A stretch of 64,000 bases of DNA from Patagioenas fasciata. Its lineage: Eukaryota; Chordata; Aves; Columbiformes; Columbidae. Below the pieces are notes generated by a model, which did not search any database, had not been told where the DNA came from, and saw only the letters and a list, made by a program, of their open reading frames with translations. Where the stretch lies: positions 57,874,501-57,938,500 of the forward strand of contig NC_092520.1 in assembly GCF_037038585.1 (NCBI RefSeq). Reading direction: 5' to 3'. This document shows, piece by piece, positions 25,228 through 37,315 of this stretch (position 1 is its first letter; every line of letters starts with the position of its first letter). The translations under genes were made by a program, and so were the position numbers.

Positions 25228-27258
25228 TACCAATGCTTAGATTCTCAGAAATAGGATAACCCTGGACTCTAAGAAAACCTCTCCACATCACAAGTCTACT
25301 AATAAAAACTAAGACGTTAGCGACACTTGAAATTACCCTTGTGGACAGGGCTCCCAGGCTGGTCTTAAGATGCTGGTTTGTTCATATTTTTTGAGGAATG
25401 ATGCTTCTTTTCTCTCTTTCTGGTTAAAAGAAACCCTGAGTAAGAAGGCGTCCTGCTCCATTTTATCTGCCTTGGCTTTTTGCACATTGAAGAAAAAGAT
25501 TATGAGATATTCTTGTGTCTGGCTTCAGCTCTTCAAAGAAGGAAGACAGTTTTTTGTGTAAGGCATGGCAAGTCTGCGAGACAATTTCCTGGCTTCCTGT
25601 GGGCCATGGCTTGAAAATATGATTAAATCAAGTATATTTTTTTTAATGATCACAGAAGATCCTTGACTGTTTAAGGTGACCTCTAAAAAAATGTTATTTT
25701 ACTTTTTTTGGAGGCCTGACCATGAAGGTGGAATCCAACAACTTGATGTGTCTGCACTTCACGTATCTACTTATGAACTGGGTGTCTAGCCTCTGTTACA
25801 AGCGATGGAGATTTATGGAGAAACTGACTTAGTTAAGCACAGAGTAATAAAGGAATTTTAGACCAGTCTCCAGAGTCCGTTTCAGAAAGAACAGTCTCCA
25901 ACAAGCTTATGTCACACCTGCTCGCTCTTTATAGGTATCTGGGATGTTCCTGGCCATGTCCAGTACTACCAGACCCCCATGAAACCCCTTGTCTGGGCAC
26001 CTGAAATTGCTCAGCTGACATGTGGATGTCTGCTCTGGAGGGAGATGAATCCTCCTCCACACATGACATAAGGAGCAGTCTAGTAAGTTATTCTAAATAC
26101 AGGCATCTCATGTATCTCTCGTGCCTTAAAGCGTTTGAGACATCTGCACTGGGCTGACAGAGCTGATGTGATGCTTGTGCCTTGAGGCCGTGGTGTAGAG
26201 TGAGGGCTGGAGCAGGGGTGGGTTGTCTTCTGGTATCTCACATGGGACTACAGACCAGCACATGGACATATAAACCGATTTCTGATGTATTGTCTGTATT
26301 TCCATAGACTATATTGAGAACTAAGACACCCAGCTCACAAGAAGACACCTTGAACTATCTTAATCTGTGAACAGAATCAGCCTCTGGCTGTTCTAAGGTC
26401 CAAACACGCACAATTTAAAAATCACATAAATATTTCATCCAGTGGTATTTGTACTACCAGATGTTACTCATCTGCACAAAGGTGAGACATTTGCTTTCAT
26501 GTAAAAAAAAACCTCAAAAGCAATGATTGCATATACAATGGATTTTTTTTTTTGGCTCAGCTTCCAGATTATTAATTTTTGTCTTTGAATAATATATCTG
26601 CTTTTTTTTTTTTTTAGTTCAGTGATGTATTTTGAAATTTGTATTGCAAACTTTCTAAATTCCCAAATGCATTATCAGAAAAGCACATCAAATTATGGGT
26701 TTTCAATGGCAAGATGCATATCTGTATCTTTGCATATGCATTTTATGTAAAAAAGTGAGCATGCTTCTAATTTGCTCACTACTGTGTGACCTTTGTATTA
26801 CGGTTTTGCTATGAGAGTTTCAAAAATTGTTTCAGACCAGTGGATCATGTCTGAAGGAACAAACCAGCAAATATATTGTTGCTTTTTATTAAGGCTAATA
26901 CATGCTAATAAATGCTAATGCCATTTTCTAAAGTACCAAATAGTGATACCAGACTCCAGCATAAGAATCAGTAGATTAGTCTCAGGTAGGCGAGAGATGG
27001 TTAAACCACTAAGCTCAAATATCACAAATAAAAGCGAAAATGGAAAACTCATGGAAGAAAGGATACATTTTAAAACAATGCAGTCAGATTGCTTTTTGTC
27101 ACTGTGGATCTCAGTCCAGATTTTCCCTGTTCTTCCCAAGGGCCCACGCTTCCACAGGTCCTGTGCTTCTGCAAGCCCCATGGGGCTCCCTCTGGCACCC
27201 GCAGCTGTCTGAAATAGTGGGAGACACTTGTGTGGGGGCAACTAAACTGAATAGGTGA

Positions 27259-27292
27259 AGGTTTTGCTGAGGTTTTGCTTGAGGTTTTGCTG
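27259..27292 (+). repeat. 11/12-bp direct repeat, three units, at a CR1 5' junction
   Basis: The word aggttttgct occurs three times in a row (27,259, 27,270 and 27,282), ten bases from the 5' truncation point of the CR1 copy to the right. Confidence 0.8.
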
Positions 27293-27301
27293 TTTGCTGA
27301 G

Positions 27302-27795
27302 GTCTCAGTACAGGAAAGACACAGATCTGTTGGAGCAGGTCCAGAGAGGGGTGAAAAAATGATCAGAGGGCTGGAACAGCTCTGCTGTGAGGACAGGCTG
27401 AGAGAGTTGGGGTTGTTCAGCCTGGAGAAGAGAAGGCTCCGGGGAGACCTTATTGCGGCCTTTCAGTGCTTAAAAGGGGCCTGTAAGAAAGATGGGGACA
27501 GATGCTTTAGCAGGGCCTGTCGTACCAGGACAAGGGGTAATGGTTTTAAACTAAAAGAGGGGAGATTCTGGCTAGACATGAGGAAGAAACTTTTTACAAT
27601 GAGGGTGGTGAAAGACCGGCACAGGTTGCCCAGAGAGGTGGCAGATGCCCCATCCCTGGAGACATTCCAGGCCAGACTGGATGGGACTCTGAGCAACCTG
27701 ATCTAGTTGAAGGTGTCCCTGCTCATTGCAGGGGTTGGACTAGATGACCTTTAAAGGTCCCTTCAACTCAAACTATTTCATGATTCTATGATCAT
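27302..27795 (+). mobile_element. CR1 LINE 3' fragment
   Basis: CR1 similarity begins at tcagtacaggaaagacacag and ends with ttcatgattctatgat. The plus-strand frame at 27,275-27,706 is the ORF2 C-terminus ([52 protein letters not shown]) and ends at a normal CR1 stop. The copy is 5'-truncated. Three short direct repeats lie immediately to its left. Confidence 0.92.
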
Positions 27796-29733
27796 CAGGA
27801 CACATTTGACATGGCTGTGCTGCTTTTCTCCAGCAGACAGATCTCTGGTGTGTTCCTCATACTGTTTGAACATCCCCTCCCACTACTGAAGGATTCCTCT
27901 GCAACAGGCAGTCCTGGGATATCAGATTTAGGCAAGTTTGAGTCTTTCTAGTACCCAAGTGTGGCTCCAAAGGTCACTATATTTCATATAAGAAATGTCC
28001 TAGTTTGGTCTCCCCAGCATACATACAGGGAGGTTTTACTCCATCTTGTAAGGATAAAAAGAGATCTGTCCTGACTACACTGGAATCCCCAAATTTAAGC
28101 ACACCTGTGAAAAAAGCAAAAGAGAGAAGGGATACCATCAGCATGGAGTTAGTCAGTCATGAGAAAATATTGCAGAGGACAGCGAAAAATTAATGCCAAG
28201 GATTGAGTTGTTATAGATCCTTGTTGACTGAGAAAAGAACACCAGATTTTTCTCTAGGGTCTCGCAGTGATTTTTACCATATTTTAGGTGAACAACAGAA
28301 CTGCGAGGTTTTTACTTGTTCTTTTCTTCTGGTTGAGACAGACAACTGGTTATTACAAGAATCGTATTTATTATGCCCCAGGTGAGAAGTGAGTAATGCA
28401 TAAATGTAATTCTTTCTTTCTGCTGTAATTCTGAGACTTGTCCCAGCAGGCTGTGATAACAGCTGCACACCCAAAAACACAGAGCCCCACAATAAGGCTA
28501 TTGTGAAAAAAGATTGGTTAATTGGATTAATTGTACAATAACATAGACTCTCGGGAATAGTCATATGGAAATAGAAATCTAATAACAGGCAATAATTATT
28601 TTTTTAAATTGTCACTTCAACAGAGAAGAGCGCTAGATTTCCACTGCAGCTTGTTGTTGTTGTTGTGGTGTTTGTTTCTTCGTTTGTTTTACACTCAGAA
28701 ATCAACTTTTCTAGAGAGCTGGTGTCTTGGATGAGCTTGGGTGAGTGTGAGCTCTGTCCACGCCATGCTGTGTTCAAAAACAAGCCTTTTGGTGCCTGAA
28801 GCTGCTGCCGTGGCTGCAGAAAGCTCTTGTGGTACGGCCAACACAAACACTGCGAAAGCTGGAAGTGAAAACTGTTAAACACTAAGCAAAGGAGCCATCA
28901 CTGTCTTTATTTCTCCCTTTATTATTTGTAAAGTATTTGGAAGCAGATGGTTTCTGTAAGCATTTTTCAGCCCTTTCTCTGCCTTGTTGCTACTTTTCTG
29001 TCCACTTTTAACCAGAGTACTATAACAGCACAATTGACAAGAGAGGACGTTTTCTGTTCCTTAACATCAGAGGCTTGCTGTGCCTTGCTAGTTTTGCTAC
29101 CCATTAGCCAGAGGGAAATCTGCTGTTTTTTGCTTTTCTGGTGCATTGAAAAACATACCATTCAAGGAATTAGAGAAAGAAAATAGTGACTGAACATACA
29201 AAATAGACAGTGAGATGACAGCTGGATGATGGCAATAATATCTAATCTCGAGAATGAATTTTGTTCATTAAGCCTGCAGGGATCCCACACTCGGCTACTG
29301 TAACACAAGGCCTTTAAAAATTGTGCATAAAGACTAAAATGACCATAATGCTTCCTTTTTTAAGTGATGAAGCAATCACTTAAAAACATGAACCATGGCA
29401 ATGTGATTTGGGCCTGTGTGACAAAGACCCAAAGATAGAAGTTCTTTTCAAAAATGATTGTCATTGAGAAGTTCTGGAGTAAAGCTACGAGGATAAGAGA
29501 AGCTTTAAGTAAGACAAGGGAGCAGTTGCATCTTGGTGTCTGCTATTACTATTACTAGCTGCATTCTGTATGATATCCACGTTGTAAAATCCTCTCATGA
29601 GCTGCCCTTTTTTGCCTTTTATAGTGTTTCCATTTCTGAAATGAAACTTTGGACCCACTGAAATCTGCGGATGTCTTGTCTTTACTTCTCTGTTGGTCAT
29701 ATTGGGTCACCTCAGCAGCCCAAACAGAAAGCT

Positions 29734-29773
29734 GTATATATATATGTATATATGTGTATATATATATATATAT
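29734..29773 (+). repeat. (TA)n microsatellite with TG interruptions
   Basis: Forty bases of TA repeat broken by two TG steps. They account for the Tyr-Ile-rich open frames on both strands here. Confidence 0.92.
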
Positions 29774-31700
29774 CTCCAAGCTAATTTCTTATCACATAAT
29801 CCTTCTTCCTTGCTGTATTGATGAAAGAATGCTTTCTCATCTGCTGTCATCCTTACCAGTGGCACTGGCTGTAGGTGTAAACTCAAGGAGCACAATAACT
29901 TCAGTAACACATATTATTAGCTCAATTATTGGTACTACTAGCAGTTATGTACTGAGGGTTTATGCATACTTTGTAGTATGATGGAGCTAAATAACCATGT
30001 TTGCAAGCAGAGACAATTGACTTTATCAATTCAAATATGCCCTTCCTTTTTCATATTCAAATTACTTTTTCAGATTTTTCAATAAATAATAGAAACACAT
30101 TGAGTAAATCAGTCATTCATTAAGTTACTGGGGCATCATTTTATTAATATTTTTTCACAAATCAGCAAAAGCCAGTCACAAAAGGCCAGTTATATCTTTC
30201 ATCCATACTTGCAGCATTTAGCGCGTGTTTTTGCAAATGTGTGTAATGAGGAAAGTCAAGCTTCAAAGAAAAGGAGTAACCATATTTACTACACAAAGAC
30301 CTGTTAAGAGACAGACTGAGAGAAGGAAAACAAGTTAAATGATCTGGGCAAAAATCAACCGAGCCTGTGTAAACTCATCAATTAAACCTCAGAGAGCCTG
30401 TGGCAGTCTGCATGGGAGCTGTGACCTCTGCTGTTCCTGACTGAGACTGGGCTTTCCTAATTAACATGATTCTCCAGGGACCACTGAACTGATGATGAGT
30501 TTTGTGCAGGTACCTGATCACCATTGTAAATAGAAGCCCAGAAATTCAGACTGCAGGTGCTTCACTCTGTGCTGCTGAGACGTGTTTTCTCTCCGCATGC
30601 AAGACATGGAGTCCTACAAAAGAGTTGCCCAGGAACTGCTCTGAAAATTCAGTCCACACAAGTCGGCTTCTTTTTCATTCTTGTCATTCAGCCTTACTGA
30701 ATGTGACCTTCCATATATATGATTTCATTTAAGCGATAAATTGCATACTCCATAAGAGTATATTTTCTCATAATTTCCCATAGTATTTAAATACACCAGA
30801 GGTTTTTGCTTCGTGCACTTTTTGTATGAGGTTGCTGCATATTGACACTTTTGCCTCCACAGAGGAGAGGAATGTCTTATTAAAATGGATGCTTTCTACT
30901 ACATGACCTTTTCAAAAAGCATTTTACATTTTACTTAAGATTCCCAAGCAGTTGAAAGCCTACTATTCACACTATATTTCTGTCCCATTTAATTTCCTCA
31001 CTCCTCGTCTGTCTTGAAACAATTAGGAACCAGACAGGATTTACTCTAGCTTTGAAGGAGAGACTGCTTCTTAATGGAATGCACACAGGAACTTCTCAGA
31101 AACAACATTATTTCCTTGCATGGATGGAGATACAGGCGATCAGTGACTAAATAATAAAGCTGGGCTGCCTCTCCATTGGAAAAATTAGAAGTGTCAGGGC
31201 ATGAGCTTCAGTACTGGGATGTCTCTGTGATACTGGGGCGCTGTTACAGCAGTGCCTGGCATGTCCTTGGACCATGCCAGACCACATAGAGGGTACCAGA
31301 TTCAACTGCCCAGGCTGGCCCCAGGCTTCACATTCTCCTAAGCCAAATGGAAAATATCCACGTTCCTTTCAATTGTGTATCTTAAGCAAATATCAATTAC
31401 TTATCGGGATAAAGTCACAGCTCAGGCATCTCAGCAAAGAAAACTGTTCAGAAAATAAAAAAAAGGTGTGGGAAGAAACAGGTGTAAAGCTGGAAGTAGT
31501 TTTGCCTTTGCTACCATAAGATAAAGTCAGAGATATGAGCAAGGGGATGCCCTGCAACAGGTAGATGGAAGCCCAGGAGGAGAGAGCTGGAGAAGGGCTG
31601 CAGAGAGGGCCCAGGGTTTCAGCTGCCACAGCTGAAGAAGTCACAGGGGGAAAATTAAAAAATGTAGTAAAAAACCCACAACAAACCAAAAATAATTCAC

Positions 31701-31721
31701 CAAACAAACAAACAAACAAAA
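31701..31721 (+). repeat. (AAAC)n microsatellite
   Basis: About five CAAA units. Confidence 0.85.
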
Positions 31722-33244
31722 CCCAAGCAAAGATGAAATCCAAATGTTTTGGAGATTCAAGGAGTTGGTTTTGCAACATTGAGACTCCAGGACAAAACTC
31801 ATGGAATTAAGCCCTTGTGAGAGGTGGAGGTCCTCAGCAGCCAGCCCACGCTTCTCTATGCAATTTCACCAACATAATTTAAAACATAACCTGGTGTTTG
31901 CCTCCACTGTGGCATTATCCCAGTTTTCTGAGTAGCAGAATGCGTGGGCTAAAGGCAAAGAACAGTGACAGAAGGGTTAACATCCCTGGAGACTTCATTT
32001 TAATGTGTATTTCTCAGAAGCTCCTTTCTGGTGGCGTGCTGGGATGCTAACAGATGAAGCATGTCTGGCTCTATGTCCCTTAATATTTCAACATTTTAAC
32101 TTCTGGTCCAGTGAGGAAGTGGTGCAGAAATGAAATGCCACCCATACCGTGACAATGCAATTGTTGTTTTATATCTTAAAAACGTCCTGTTGTTCATGGA
32201 AATATGACACCACCAGAAACCAAACAGGAACTAGCTGGAATTATGTACTTGCCTTAAACGCCAGCTTTTTATCTGCAGCAAATCATGTTTCCTTTGTAAA
32301 TATCTGCTAGTCATGGGACCAGTTGGATCAAGATAATTGGGGAGTTAAAGTATCAGCCCAGGAAGAGAAATTCATTATAAGTAGTGCAAGGCCAAAAGGA
32401 AGCCATCCAAAAATGTTGTTATTGTTACTTAACTTTTTGTTGTATCTTAGAACACAATCTGAGGTTTGACATTAAATGATGTACACTAATCTCAACAGTT
32501 TGTGTCCTTATGTTTTTAAAACATATCGATGACACATTTTGCTCTTCTGTCACAATTCAAGACTTTTGCATTTCCACCTCAGCATTTAAAGTACGTTTGC
32601 TGCAAGTGGAAAGGATGGTGGCAAAACACTTCAGAACTGCTTCCGAATATACTGACCTCGAACTAGATACCCCTTGCTGGCTGCTGTTGCACTTCAGCCA
32701 TGGTTGGCTGACCGGGGGCTTCTAGGAATGAGGGTGTACAATGGTGTGTGACAAAATATGTGTATGTGCATGTACAAGGCTGAATGAACCCATGTCTGTG
32801 CATAATTCAAGAAATATGTGGTTTGATGTCCTGAGCATTTATATAGGTTACTTGTGTCCTTCTGATACTGCAAGGAACTAATAATGGGACCCTAAGAAAA
32901 AAACCCCAAACAAACCAGGAAGAGGTATTGGAAACAAACTCTCCAGCTATAAGAATAATGCCATATCCTTTTCTATACTATGTAACACATAGTTGTAAAT
33001 CAACTATGCAAGTAAGGAAAAAGGCTTTTTTATAAAATAAGTTATTTTGAAATTGCAGAGAAGCTAAGTGTGCTGTATGTTTTAAAATAGATTTGTAATC
33101 TGTGTCCTTCTCAATAAAAAGAGATTGATACTTAATAGGCTTTTATTTCTAGAGTTGCTAAATCCTTTACTTCTAAACTGCAGTAAGAGAAAGTCAAGTG
33201 ATTATTGATGTATGCTTTAATTAATAGTTTCTGTCTTTTTCCAG

Positions 33245-33295
33245 ATCTTTGTCAGCACCATGATTGTTCCTATTTTAATGAGAGAAGATGGAAAA
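33245..33295 (+). other. Candidate unannotated exon with strong splice signals
   Basis: A polypyrimidine acceptor (tttctgtctttttccag) precedes 51 bases, which are followed by a near-ideal donor (AAA|gtaagta). The 51 bases are open in one phase-0 frame (IFVSTMIVPILMREDGK) with no stop. I do not recognise the peptide. It could be an exon of an unknown plus-strand transcript, a non-coding RNA exon or a chance arrangement. No partner exon was identified. Confidence 0.2.
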
Positions 33296-33740
33296 GTAAG
33301 TATAACTAGAAACTGTTGCTTAATATAACATGGGTGGGGGTGTAGAAAACCAAACAAAATAAAGCAGACAAGCAGAGATAAAATAATTAATGATTTGTTC
33401 AAAAAACACCATTGATTTAATAATTTGGGGCTGAAGGAGGGGAATTTTGGAGAGACCAATTAGCTGATGGCTAGGAGGAGATAACTGTGTGGAGAGCCCT
33501 TGCTGAGTGTGTAAAGACAGTGATATCTAAAGGTTAAAAACGACTGCACAAGAACCTGCTAGGAAACAATTCAGGGCTGAACATGCATGAGGTCAAATGT
33601 GAAAGCTGTTTCCTGCTTATTCTGTTCTTTATCTCCAAGCAGAGTAGAAATCAATAATCCCATATAGTGCACACTTCTGAATAAAAACTAACCACCCCAT
33701 TCTGGGTAGCCCATTCACATGAGCTCAAAGCATTGCTAAT

Positions 33741-33804
33741 AAAAACAAACAAACAAACAAACACACACAAAAAAACCCCAAAAACAAACAAAAAAACCCC
33801 AAAC
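33741..33804 (+). repeat. (AAAC)n / A-rich simple repeat
   Basis: AAAC units pass into ACACAC and then AAAACCCC-type A-rich sequence. It resembles the A-rich tract next to the CR1 copy at 19.8 kb, but no CR1 tail adjoins it. Confidence 0.88.
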
Positions 33805-34021
33805 TTTTTTCTCCATTGTGACAAACTAGGAACAGTATTTTACTTCTTCCCTTTGGTGCTGCTTTAAATAGAGGCTAGCCCATGGCCACTGCACACCTGA
33901 GAGGGACACAGAAGGTAAAGTACGGTTATTTGGATACAAAGTGAAAATACATCCCACAAAATGCTTTAATGTCCACAGACTCTGCAGGTAAAGCTAAAAC
34001 ATCCAAGAGTGGGAGGAGTAT

Positions 34022-34561
34022 TTGCCCTTACTCACAGAGCCGCATTTTACCATTCTCCTCTTTTTCTCTTTCCTTTTCTCTCTCTTCAAACAGAGGCGAT
34101 TGCCTACGGGAGCTGAGGTAGGGACTCACAGAGCCCATTCCAACAGTCAGTTCCTTTCAGTGCAGATGATTTTCTTTTCTCCTTTAGCAAACATTGATTT
34201 TCTTAGTTTTGTTTCTTTGGAGCTTTACTCTCCAAGGCTCCACTTGCTCTCATTGTGCTGCTGCAGATCATCAATAACAGCAAGAAAAACTGGCATTAAT
34301 GTGGGCTACTTACCTGCTGTTTTCGAGCCAGCAGAGAAAACACAGAAGTACAAAAGGAAGCAGAAGGAAGATGCTCTGGCGGTTAATCCCTCCTTAAAAC
34401 CCTCCTCTACTGAGATGCCAGCAGGAAAACTTGACAGTGGCCAGGCTGCAGCTGGGCAGAGACCTCTGCCTAACACCGCAGCTGGCAGCATCACTTCGGT
34501 TCTTTGGTCTCTTGCACGTCTCCATCTGATTTACCCATCCCTCATAAACTCTTCTTGGTAG
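34022..34561 (+). other. Longest non-CR1 open frame in the intergenic region (179 codons)
   Basis: The frame starts at an ATG but shows no recognisable domain. It begins with a Phe/Leu-rich stretch produced by a pyrimidine tract (tttttctctttccttttctc). No supporting gene structure was seen. It is probably fortuitous; a non-coding transcript cannot be excluded. Confidence 0.12.
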
Positions 34562-37315
34562 GGACTATCATTTCAGCTGCTCTGTCACAGGGAAATACCA
34601 CTCTGTTCGTGCTGTTTAAACCTGATCCGGATTGAAGAGGTTTATTCAGTTATTATTGATATGTATGTAACAAGCAACCACTGCAGCATACATTCAGGAC
34701 AAATGCAACAGGTAAACCACAGCGCTAAACATTGGAAAAATGCTAATGAACGCCTACAAATTTTCTTCTGTAGTGAAAGCCAGGGTGTTTTAATGCTATG
34801 CCATCATGCATTCTTCTTGGCAGTGGGGATCCCCTGGGTGCACACCTTGCCTGTGGGACGTGTGGGTGTCTCAGCCCCATGGGCAGCCCTGCTACTCGCC
34901 CCAACTTGCTGAACCACAGATCCCAACGGTATCTCAGCCCCAGGGATTTAATTTCCAAAAAGCCACCTCCACTGCCTCCTGTTTGACAGGTTCTGCCCGA
35001 CTTAACCCCTGTCCCTTACTTAAAACACCAGGCTGGGGGCTATGAGCTTGTCACGCTTGTGTTCTCATGCCCTGCAGCAGCGAGGCGTAAAATGTATGTT
35101 ATTCGCAATGTGCCTGTAGTCACTGCTGAGTGGAGCGGAGATGCTGATGCGCCTGTGTTGGGCTTGGCAACACAGCGACTGAAAAGGCTGGTTCAGTCTC
35201 CTGTTTTGCAGACAGAACATAAATTGCTTGAACTTCTCATTTTTAATTGAAGTAGCTCAGGATCCAGCTACGACTGCTGCAACAAAAGGTTTTTCCAGAA
35301 CCATCCTTTTCTGAGGCTTAGAAATATTTGTCTCATTTCCATCCTAAATATATTCATGGTTGCTTTCTACCCACCGGTGCTTGCACGAGCAATGTTCATT
35401 AGCCTGAATAACAGCTATTTCACAGGCTGCAGCACTGGAGACCTGGTAGGAAGCCCCAACAGCCAGACAGACTTGTGAGCATCCAAAATCCATTTTTCAA
35501 GGAATTCTTCAAGGCTGGAGGATCAGCTTGGTGAGAGAGCTGCGTGGAAGCCAGGCTCTCAGCTGGGTGGCAATACTAGCAACAGTAGGAAAGATCTCTG
35601 GATGAAAACCAATAAATGCATTATTATACAGGATTTTACATGTAGTGGGACACAGTTAGCTTCACTTGAGAGTGGAAGCCAAATTTTCCTTGGCCATTAT
35701 CCTTTCTCCCCTACCCGATGCAAGATGGCTTGCAAGGGAAGAAAGAAACTCTCCAAAAGAAAGTTAAATCTTCATCTGGAGGTTTAGCTACACTAATTTA
35801 GATTTTATTAAACAAAATGAAAAGATGCATGCAAGAATGCTTAGATCGGCATGTAACGCTTTGCCAGTGTCACTGCATTGTCCCAGAAGAGCCTCTATGA
35901 CAGCTCCTGGAACTGCAAGAAGAAGGGATTTGTGGCTTTGTATCTGTGAACTGGTTGTCCTCATTTATGGTGCTCTTGGAAGGCAGAGCTGCCAATCAGC
36001 CTGTGCATCAGAACACAACCTGCAGCTCACTTGCACCCCAGTGCTGTGCCCCCTTCTTCTGACCAGGGGCACTTGCGAGGCTTTCAGCCTCAAGAACCTC
36101 AAGATGGCCAACAAAACTCCCATGCAGGCAGGTCAACAGTTCTCTTTTCTGAATACACTCATCATTTCTCAGCTGACAAAAAGATTGCTTTTCCGTGCAT
36201 GACCAGCACACAATTTTCAGCTTCCATTGAGATAATGATTTCATGATGTGTGTCTAAAGCAAATCATCAAAGGTTCCCTGGCACAAACAATGTTGAAGGT
36301 AATAGCAGCAACAAGCTCTGGTTTGACTGCCTTGGACTACAGATGGTATCTTGTCCAGGTATCTCCAAAATTTAGTGTAAGATGTCAAAGTTAAGTCACA
36401 TTTTCTTATTGCCACGCTTAGGGAAGTTCTGAAGCTGCTGTTGCTTCTTCCAAACTAACATAAGCCTGGAGGTGCCTCTACAGACATGCCTTCTCTTTAC
36501 TGGATTCACTTTGAGCTTTCAAGTGTCCTGGATTTCTGCTTATAGCACCCAGTTTTGCCTGTGTTTGCCTAATAAGCAGCATTCTTCAACAGTTTTTCTA
36601 CCTAAGGCTAGTGAGCCCACTTGCTCCTTCTGGGGACAGGGAGAAAAATATTTCAATAGTTTTCCAAAACACATCAAGAAACTATTTTGAGTTTGTTTGT
36701 TTGGTTTTTTTTCTTTACTATATTTATATAAAGTGCAAACATTCACTGTTAGCTTTGGTATTAATACTGCCTTCTCAGAGTTCGCCGATGACTTTCAGAG
36801 AGTTTGGAACATGTTTTGCCCCTGGCAGACAGCCTGGGAAATTTATGAGTGCAACAAGCCTCCAGTTCTTCAGGGGTCTTTGAACAAACTTACACGTCAG
36901 CGTAACAAGAATGAACAACACACTGCTGTTGGTAGTCAGGGACCTTATAAGACTGCCAAGGGACAGGAGGTTCTGGAAATTAATAACCTTTAAACTTTAA
37001 GTTCTGCTTCTAAAATGTATATAAAAATAGTTGTCTGTGAATGTGATAACAGATCAAAAAGAATAAGCAAAACTGTGGAAATAGATTTAGATGTATGGAT
37101 CATTTATCAGCTTGAGCAAGGTAAGTGACCTGGCTGATAAGTAATTTTACTTAAGTGCATGCAGCAAAATTAGGAGATGTTCCTGCTGAAGGCTGACTCC
37201 CACCATTTCAGATTCATATAGCAGGACATGCAATGCCAGAAATTCGAGTAATGGACCACTTGAGCTGAAAGTCGAGTTTTAAATACAGGGAAGACTTTAT
37301 GCACAAATCACAGAA

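Larger units (their letters stand above)
20149..27258. other. Intergenic, simple repeats only
   Basis: Contains a poly-A tract (21.5 kb), an (AT)n (23.2 kb), a (TTTG)n (25.2 kb) and T runs near 26.55 and 26.6 kb. Short open frames show no coding hallmarks. Confidence 0.7.
27796..37315. other. Intergenic, microsatellites and one exon-like segment
   Basis: Contains (TA)n at 29.7 kb, AAAC repeats at 31.7 and 33.75 kb, the exon-like 51-bp segment at 33.25 kb and the 179-codon frame at 34.0 kb. No gene was recognised. Confidence 0.7.

Noticed and set aside
29555..29981. Tyr/Ile-rich frames on both strands
   Set aside because: They are translations of the TA microsatellite at 29,734-29,773.
34022..34561. 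A 179-codon plus-strand frame as a gene
   Set aside because: Its N-terminal half arises from a pyrimidine tract and no family motif or exon structure was seen; kept only as a low-confidence feature.
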